Origin: an uncultured Acetatifactor sp.
GTDB taxonomy: Bacteria > Bacillota > Clostridia > Lachnospirales > Lachnospiraceae
Assembly (NCBI GenBank): GCA_910587555.1
Contig: CAJULV010000013.1
Coordinates: 56,541 to 62,607, forward strand
Direction of reading: 5' to 3'
Length of the DNA: 6,067 nt
Shown one piece after another: positions 1 through 4,338 of the stretch. How positions within the stretch are numbered: the first letter of the stretch is position 1; each line of letters starts with the position of its first letter. The notes under the pieces were generated by a model. That model saw only the letters and a list, made by a program, of their open reading frames with translations. It was not told where the DNA came from and did no database searches. The translations under genes were made by a program, and so were the position numbers.

Positions 1-66
1 GAGAGCAAATTTCATTCGTAAGAGCCTCATGCAATTTGCTCTTGTGCGCCATCGCGACTTTATCTG
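1..66 (-). repeat. Dispersed repeat module (left, inverted copy), hairpin-forming, cut by window edge
   Basis: Read on the minus strand, this stretch matches the module at about 4102-4166. The first 39 aligned bases agree at 34 positions, and both copies end in GAATGAAATTTG(G)CTCTC. Its outer part folds as a hairpin: bases 2-11 pair perfectly with 33-42, then one mismatch (12/32) and three more pairs (13-15 with 29-31). The left limit is unknown because the repeat reaches the window edge. I see no gene here. It is a non-coding intergenic repeat of MITE/REP-like character; that class name is inference. Confidence 0.75.
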
Positions 67-129
67 ACAGGGCCAGTAATTGTTCTGGGCACAGATTCGG
101 CACATGCTGTTTAGTCGCTGCGCGACGGC
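67..129 (-). repeat. 63-bp inverted repeat, left copy
   Basis: This is the reverse complement of 4201-4263 with a single mismatch over 63 bases (G at 94 against A in the complement of the other copy). The inner end, GTCGCTGCGCGAC, is itself a short palindrome. Past base 129 the similarity to the other copy continues only weakly (CCAAAGGGATAAAG against CTAAAGAGTAAAG). With 4201-4263 it brackets the whole ABC transporter operon in opposite orientation. No coding potential is evident. Confidence 0.9.
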
Positions 130-220
130 ACCAAAGGGATAAAGTCCCTAATATAATCTCTTCTATAGGTATCTGTTGAGTGGAAGTGTACCATACCTGG
201 GGCAGGCTTTCAACAGGCTT

Positions 221-298
221 GTCACAAAGCGTTACGAAAATCACAAAAGGGTACAAAGAGGTATTTTTGTGATACGAAAGGGAGTGTTAAGTCACAAA
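221..298. promoter_or_regulatory. Cluster of TCACAAA motifs, possible operator region
   Basis: The heptamer TCACAAA occurs at 222-228, 241-247 and 292-298, and inverted as TTTGTGA at 266-272. The copies at 240-248 and 265-273 form a perfect 9-bp inverted repeat (ATCACAAAA / TTTTGTGAT) around a 16-nt loop. Bases 222-240 and 241-259 are an imperfect 19-bp direct repeat (14 of 19 match), each also holding a TACRAA motif. The cluster lies just upstream of the proposed -10 box of the transporter operon, so a regulator binding here could control sugar uptake. That role is inference; the stretch could instead be part of another dispersed repeat. Confidence 0.4.
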
Positions 299-305
299 AC
301 GCCAC

Positions 306-335
306 TGGAAGAAGACGCATAAAAGGGCGTATAAT
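306..335 (+). promoter_or_regulatory. Putative sigma-A promoter of the transporter operon
   Basis: A perfect TATAAT -10 box lies at 330-335, about 40 bases before the first start codon. The best -35 candidate at 18-bp spacing is TGGAAG (306-311), which keeps only T, G and A of TTGACA. There is no TG extension before the -10. A weak -35 with motif clusters upstream would fit an activator-dependent promoter, but no transcript start is known. Confidence 0.5.
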
Positions 336-374
336 AGCATCATAAAACACAAGAGGGCAGAAGGAGAGAAGCGG

Positions 375-1313
375 ATGAATGCCAGAACAAAACAAAAAGG
401 GACAGCTTCCGGAAAGGTGGCGCGGAGAGAAAACTTTCATTTGAATCTGATGGTTCTTCCGGGGGTTCTGCTGTTCCTGCTCTTTAATTATCTCCCTATG
501 GCGGGTATCATCATCGCATTTAAGGACTACAATCCCAACCTGGGAATTCTGGACAGTCCGTGGTGCGGCCTGAAGAATTTCACCTTTTTCTTCACCTCCC
601 AGGATGCGGCCAGGGTCATAGGCAACACGGTGATGTACAGTATCACGTTCCTGATTGTGGATTTGATTGCGGGCGTGGGACTGGCGCTGATGTTCTACAA
701 TCTGAAGTCCAGGAAGGCGTTGAAATTCTACAATACAGTAGTAATTCTGCCCAGGTTTATGTCGGCGGTTATTGTGGCATTCATCGTATTTATCATTCTC
801 AATCCTTCCTACGGCATTGCGAACCAGTTGATTAAGGCACTGGGGGGAAGCGGGATTCAGTGGTATATGAAGCCGGGGTACTGGCCGGTGATCCTGACAA
901 TCACTCATGTGTGGCAGACCGTGGGTATGAACAGCATCATCTATTATGCATCGCTGATGGGAATGGATGAGTCGCTGTTGGAGGCGGCGGCACTGGACGG
1001 CGCGAATAAGCGGCAGCAGACCTGGCATGTGGTCATACCCCATCTGATTCCGGTGATGGTGATTACCACCATCCTGGCCATCGGGCATCTGTTTTCCGGT
1101 GATTTCGGTCTGTTTTACCAGGTGCCGAAGGATGTGGGACTCTTATATTCTACCACGGATATTATCAATACATACACGTTCCGGGCGCTGCAGAACGGAG
1201 CCCTGGAGAAATCCACAGCTGTGGGCCTGTTCCAGTCCGTCACGGGTCTGCTGCTTGTGACAGGAACCAATGCACTGGTGCGAAAAATCAGTCCCGACAA
1301 CAGTTTATTTTGA
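375..1313 (+). CDS. Carbohydrate ABC transporter permease 1 (CUT1, LplB/YteP-like)
   Basis: Inner-membrane permease subunit of a binding-protein-dependent sugar importer, 312 residues, the usual length for the LplB/YteP type. The N terminus is basic and cytoplasmic (about 1-20). Six hydrophobic segments lie near 25-48, 85-108, 120-142, 170-195, 223-240 and 283-302. The EAA loop that docks the ATPase is clear: E203-A-A...G209, with the I221-P222 pair at its end. The start is set by AAGGAG (361-366) eight bases before ATG 375. It is first in an operon; permease 2 follows after 30 bases, so the two are expected to form the heterodimeric channel. Family and fold are confident. The substrate is not, though relatives import oligosaccharides such as oligogalacturonides. 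Confidence 0.95.
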   Translation: MNARTKQKGTASGKVARRENFHLNLMVLPGVLLFLLFNYLPMAGIIIAFKDYNPNLGILDSPWCGLKNFTFFFTSQDAARVIGNTVMYSITFLIVDLIAGVGLALMFYNLKSRKALKFYNTVVILPRFMSAVIVAFIVFIILNPSYGIANQLIKALGGSGIQWYMKPGYWPVILTITHVWQTVGMNSIIYYASLMGMDESLLEAAALDGANKRQQTWHVVIPHLIPVMVITTILAIGHLFSGDFGLFYQVPKDVGLLYSTTDIINTYTFRALQNGALEKSTAVGLFQSVTGLLLVTGTNALVRKISPDNSLF

Positions 1314-1343
1314 GAAGCAGGACAGGAAAAGAGGAGATTCGGC

Positions 1344-2228
1344 ATGAGAAAAAAGAAAAAAATCCCTACCGGGCAGGTGGTGTTGCATATTTTATTCCTG
1401 CTCATGGTGGTCATGTATATCGTACCCTTTCTGATGGTGCTGTCCATCTCATTTACGGATGAAGTGTCTCTGGTGCGGGACGGATACCATCTGATTCCCA
1501 GGCAGTTTTCGTTGAGCGCATATAAGATGGTGTTCAGCGATCCGACGCAGATCTTTCATTCCTACCGGACCACCATTATTTTCACGGCAGCCTCCACCTT
1601 CCTGGCCGTACTGGTGATGGGGGTGATGGCGTATCCGCTGTCCAGGCCGAATTACCGGTTTAACCGGCCGGTGTCCTTCTTCGTACTGTTCACCATGCTG
1701 TTCAGCGGAGGTATGGTACCGTCCTACCTGCTGATCGTAAAGTATCTGCACCTGAACAATACCATATGGGTCTATATTCTGCCGGGACTGGTATCGGCCT
1801 ATAACCTGATTATCATCAGAACCAATTACAAGAGTCTTCCGGTGGAGCTGATAGAGGCGGCGAAGATTGACGGCGCGGGAGAGCTTTATATCTGTTTTAA
1901 AATTGTGATGCCGTTGTGCAAACCGGTGCTTGCCAGTATAGGCTTTCTGTTCCTGGTAAATAAGTGGAATGACTGGAATACGGCGCTTTTGTACATCACC
2001 AAGCCGGATCTGTATTCCCTGCAGTATCTGCTGCAGAAGATTCTGAAGGAGGCGGAGTATCTGAAACAGCTGGCCGAGACAGGGCAGCTGATGGGAGGGG
2101 AGGTTTTCCCTTCGGAAAGTTTCCGCTACGCCATGGCCATGGTGGCGGCAGGCCCGGTACTGTGTATCTTCCCGTTTTTCCAGAAGTATTTTTCCAAAGG
2201 AATGACACTGGGCGGCGTAAAGGGTTAA
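1344..2228 (+). CDS. Carbohydrate ABC transporter permease 2 (CUT1, LplC/YtcP-like)
   Basis: Second membrane subunit of the importer, 294 residues. A lysine-rich start (MRKKKK) precedes six hydrophobic segments near 12-35, 76-98, 110-133, 141-158, 191-207 and 261-279. The LplC/YtcP signature F120-SGGMVP-126 is present. So is the EAA loop E171-A-A-K-I-D-G177 followed by I187-V-M-P190, which contacts the ATPase. The C terminus FFQKYFSKG...KG is typical of this subfamily. GAGGAG at 1331-1336 sits seven bases before the ATG. It is expected to pair with the product of 375-1313, and its substrate-binding partner is encoded next, after a 75-base AT-rich spacer. No truncation or frameshift is seen. 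Confidence 0.95.
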   Translation: MRKKKKIPTGQVVLHILFLLMVVMYIVPFLMVLSISFTDEVSLVRDGYHLIPRQFSLSAYKMVFSDPTQIFHSYRTTIIFTAASTFLAVLVMGVMAYPLSRPNYRFNRPVSFFVLFTMLFSGGMVPSYLLIVKYLHLNNTIWVYILPGLVSAYNLIIIRTNYKSLPVELIEAAKIDGAGELYICFKIVMPLCKPVLASIGFLFLVNKWNDWNTALLYITKPDLYSLQYLLQKILKEAEYLKQLAETGQLMGGEVFPSESFRYAMAMVAAGPVLCIFPFFQKYFSKGMTLGGVKG

Positions 2229-2303
2229 ATGGGTTTTAGGAAGGGGAATACTCACTACCAGATGTAATTTTTATTAAAATTTATCAAAAAGGAGAGAAAA
2301 GTT

Positions 2304-3959
2304 ATGAAAAAAGTAAAACAGTTGGCAGCACTTGGTTTATCTGCGGTAATGATTGCAGGGCTTTGCGCCTGCGGAGATAACGGCGGACAGGATAACAGCA
2401 GCACGCCGGACAGCGCGGCACAGGATTCGTCAGGTCAGGAATCCGGTTCCGGGGAATCTTCTTCGGAGGAGTCTTCTTCCCAGGAGTCTGTGTCAGATGA
2501 AACGGGCGGAGAAGCGGTGACTCTGGAGTGGTGGTATCGGGGCAACGGTGTCCAGAAGGACACGGAACTGGTGGAGGATGCCTTTAACGAGCTGCTCAAG
2601 ACCTATCCGGGCATGGAGAATGTGACGGTTCATTTTAACTGCTATACCGGAGGAGAGTACAAAAACTCCGTCATTCTGGCCCAGTCTGCCAATCAGCAGA
2701 TTGACATTCTGAACACCGTGGGACTTGATTTTGCGGAGGAGGTGGGGAAGGGTTCCTTCCTGGCTCTGGATGATTACCTGGCTTCCAATGCGGCTCTGAA
2801 GGCGGAGCTTCCGGACTGGCTTTGGGAACTGGGCAGCATTGACGGGCATACCTATATCGTGCCCAATTACCAGAGGGCGGCAAATATGATGTACTTTATA
2901 ACGCCCAAAGACTACATGGACAAATACGGCGATATTGATGCCATGAGGGAAGTATTCCAGAACAAAGACAGGGATGTGGAGACTGTTGCGGCCACACTGG
3001 AAGCATACTGCGCAGCCGTCCAGGCAGGCGAGGGCGCACAGAAATACATGCCCTCCCTTGGCACTTCCTATTCTACCCAGTATGGCTTTATGGACAGATA
3101 TGATACCATATACGGCAAGTTCATCAAGTCAAAGGACAGCGATACGGTAGAAAATATTTACATGACAGAGGATATTTTAAAGGCCTATGAAATATCCGCA
3201 GAGTGGTATAAAAAGGGGTATGTGCATCCTGACATTCTGACCATAACCGCCAAGGACTTTGAAGGCGCCAATATGATGAATGATATTTCCTATATTTACT
3301 GTATGAACAACCAGGCGGGAGATGAGGCGTCCGTGTCACAGTATTACAGCGAAACCTATGGATTTGAGGTGTATGCGATCCCCATCTTTACCAATTATTA
3401 CATCACCAATACATGGGCGGCAGGCGGCAACGGCGTTACTGCCAAGTGCGCACATCCGGATGAGGCCATGCGTCTGATTGAGCTTATGACTATGGAAGAG
3501 GGTACGGAGCTTTACAATCTGGTGGTATATGGAATCGAAGGCACTCATTATGAGAAACTGGATGACACGCATATCAAGACATTGGAATATGACGGCACCC
3601 AGGGCGGCGTGGACGCATCCTATGCGGCAATGAAATGGATTATGGGCAACACCTTCCACGCATATCTGAACCAGGGCTGCAAGGACGGGGACAATGAACT
3701 GGCTCTTGAAATCAACAATGCCACGGATAATGACATTTCCGATTTGATGGGATTTTCGGCAAATGTAACGGAAATTGCCACACAGCTTGAGCAGACCCAG
3801 GCAGTGACGGATGAATACCGCATGGCTCTGGAGAGCGGCGCCATGGGAGACGACTGGAAGAGCTATTATGATGATTATGCGGGAAAAATGAATAATGCAG
3901 GCTTGCAGGATATTCTGACCGCTCTGCAAGAGCAGGTGGACGCCTTCAAGGCAAAATAG
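2304..3959 (+). CDS. Extracellular oligosaccharide-binding lipoprotein of the ABC importer (LplA/DUF3502-like)
   Basis: Substrate-binding protein of 551 residues, longer than simple maltose-type binding proteins but normal for the LplA-like class. It has a signal peptide (KK at 2-3, hydrophobic 7-20) and a lipobox L20-C-A-C23, so lipidation is expected at C23. Residues 24-70 are a low-complexity Ser/Glu/Gln/Gly tether, as in many Clostridia lipoproteins. The mature domain begins with a strand and helix around E75-WWYRGNGVQKDT. The last ~65 residues (EIATQLEQTQAVTDEY...AG...Q.Q.DAF) resemble the DUF3502 C-terminal domain of this class; that assignment is from memory of the family. AAGGAG (2289-2294) precedes the ATG by nine bases. 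A hairpin terminator follows the stop. The own ribosome site and spacer would allow higher expression than the permeases. The ligand is unknown. Confidence 0.93.
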   Translation: MKKVKQLAALGLSAVMIAGLCACGDNGGQDNSSTPDSAAQDSSGQESGSGESSSEESSSQESVSDETGGEAVTLEWWYRGNGVQKDTELVEDAFNELLKTYPGMENVTVHFNCYTGGEYKNSVILAQSANQQIDILNTVGLDFAEEVGKGSFLALDDYLASNAALKAELPDWLWELGSIDGHTYIVPNYQRAANMMYFITPKDYMDKYGDIDAMREVFQNKDRDVETVAATLEAYCAAVQAGEGAQKYMPSLGTSYSTQYGFMDRYDTIYGKFIKSKDSDTVENIYMTEDILKAYEISAEWYKKGYVHPDILTITAKDFEGANMMNDISYIYCMNNQAGDEASVSQYYSETYGFEVYAIPIFTNYYITNTWAAGGNGVTAKCAHPDEAMRLIELMTMEEGTELYNLVVYGIEGTHYEKLDDTHIKTLEYDGTQGGVDASYAAMKWIMGNTFHAYLNQGCKDGDNELALEINNATDNDISDLMGFSANVTEIATQLEQTQAVTDEYRMALESGAMGDDWKSYYDDYAGKMNNAGLQDILTALQEQVDAFKAK

Positions 3960-3970
3960 ACTAAATTGGG

Positions 3971-3996
3971 AGGGGCTGCCGCAGGCAGTCCCTTTT
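3971..3996 (+). terminator. Rho-independent terminator of the transporter operon
   Basis: Twelve bases after the lipoprotein stop, AGGGGCTGCC (3971-3980) pairs with GGCAGTCCCT (3984-3993) as a 10-bp GC-rich stem with one G-T wobble and a GCA loop. TTTT (3993-3996) follows at once. The T tract is short and is followed by CGCG, so some read-through into the repeat region and the next gene is possible. Confidence 0.8.
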
Positions 3997-4013
3997 CGCG
4001 ACAGGGAAATGCA

Positions 4014-4166
4014 GCGCAGCGACAAAGTAAAGCCACGAAGGCGGACGAGAGCAAATTTCATGAGGGAACTGTGGAATGTAGAGCCGTCGCGCAGGGACAA
4101 AGTAAAGTCGCGAAGGCGGACGAGAGCAAATTTCATGAGGGACCTATCGAATGAAATTTGGCTCTC
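4014..4166 (+). repeat. Two 75-bp-period direct repeats (right copies of the dispersed module)
   Basis: Bases 4014-4078 and 4089-4153 match at 59 of 65 positions with an offset of exactly 75. Each holds GCGCAG, then GACAAAGTAAAG, a CGCGAAGGCGG-like segment and GAGAGCAAATTTCATGAGGGA. The block TAGAGCCGTCGCGCAG, seen before copy 2 at 4079-4094, recurs at 4197-4212. The second copy continues into a hairpin and is the match for the inverted module at 1-66. A period of 25 codons keeps a short reading frame open across both copies, but no ribosome site precedes it and it is repeat, not gene. Confidence 0.85.
4122..4166. repeat. Hairpin at the end of repeat copy 2
   Basis: GAGAGCAAATTTCAT (4122-4136) pairs with ATGAAATTTGGCTCTC (4151-4166). 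This gives 15 base pairs with a single bulged G and a 14-nt loop. The equivalent position of the inverted left copy (1-42) folds differently but also as a hairpin. There is no T tract, so it is not a standard terminator. Confidence 0.75.
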
Positions 4167-4200
4167 CCATAAGTGCGCCGAAGTGCCTTTACTCTTTAGA

Positions 4201-4263
4201 GCCGTCGCGCAGCGACTAAACAGCATGTGCCGAATTTGTGCCCAGAACAATTACTGGCCCTGT
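4201..4263 (+). repeat. 63-bp inverted repeat, right copy
   Basis: Reverse complement of 67-129 with one mismatch. It begins with the palindromic GCCGTCGCGCAGCGAC, whose first 14 bases also occur at 4083-4094 and onward before repeat copy 2, and ends in GGCCCTGT. The similarity to the left copy stops right after this point. Its distal part is also the 5' arm of the long hairpin at 4223-4314. Confidence 0.9.
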
Positions 4264-4314
4264 ATTTGGGACAGGAATTGTTCTGACAATATCAGGTACA
4301 GATTCGGCACATGC
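4223..4314. repeat. Long extended hairpin upstream of the toroid-protein gene
   Basis: The outer stem is GCATGTGCCGAAT (4223-4235) with ATTCGGCACATGC (4302-4314), 13 perfect pairs, continued by a wobble, TGT/ACA, a wobble and CC/GG up to 4242/4295. After a 9-nt bulge (4286-4294), CAGAACAATT (4243-4252) pairs with AATTGTTCTG (4276-4285). A terminal CCTGT/ACAGG stem (4259-4263 with 4271-4275) has a 7-nt loop. It ends 14 bases before the ribosome site of the next gene and has no T tract. It may be a folded repeat element, an RNA processing site or a leader structure; the sequence alone does not decide. Confidence 0.8.
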
Positions 4315-4328
4315 GGAACTGGAATACT

Positions 4329-4334
4329 AGGAGG
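4329..4334 (+). promoter_or_regulatory. Ribosome binding site AGGAGG of the toroid-protein gene
   Basis: A full AGGAGG lies four bases before ATG 4339, close but strong, and fixes this start. I found no convincing -35/-10 pair between the terminator and this site. The gene is either read through from the transporter operon or served by a promoter I cannot recognise in the repeats. Confidence 0.75.
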
Positions 4335-4338
4335 AAAG

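Noticed and set aside
152..157. TATAAT box in the far leader
   Set aside because: No acceptable -35 lies 16-18 bp upstream. The box at 330-335 is closer to the gene and better placed.
222..1088. Long minus-strand open frame
   Set aside because: It is antisense to permease 1, rich in His, Arg and Gln as expected of a shadow frame, and contains no recognisable domain.
1449..2255. Long minus-strand open frame
   Set aside because: It is antisense to permease 2, with shadow-frame composition and no family resemblance.
2266..2281. AATTTT/AAAATT hairpin before the lipoprotein gene
   Set aside because: Only six A-T pairs, too weak to act as a terminator, and probably just an AT-rich spacer ahead of a strong ribosome site.
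3966..4154. Small plus-strand frame starting at TTG
   Set aside because: It spans the terminator and the two 75-bp repeats, has no Shine-Dalgarno, and its apparent 25-residue repeat is explained by the DNA repeat.
3336..4250. Minus-strand open frame of about 300 codons
   Set aside because: It lies antisense to the lipoprotein gene and runs through the repeats. Its N-terminal part only translates the repeat modules, giving a duplicated MKFALVRLR-like string. It has no supported ribosome site.
4014..4314. Possible CRISPR array
   Set aside because: The repeats are too long, few and diverged, no unique spacers of constant length separate them, and no cas genes are present.
4276..4314. CTGACA at 4283-4288 as a -35 for the toroid gene
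   Set aside because: The sequence 16-18 bp downstream is GC-rich (GGCACA region) and does not resemble a -10 box; the bases are part of the long hairpin.
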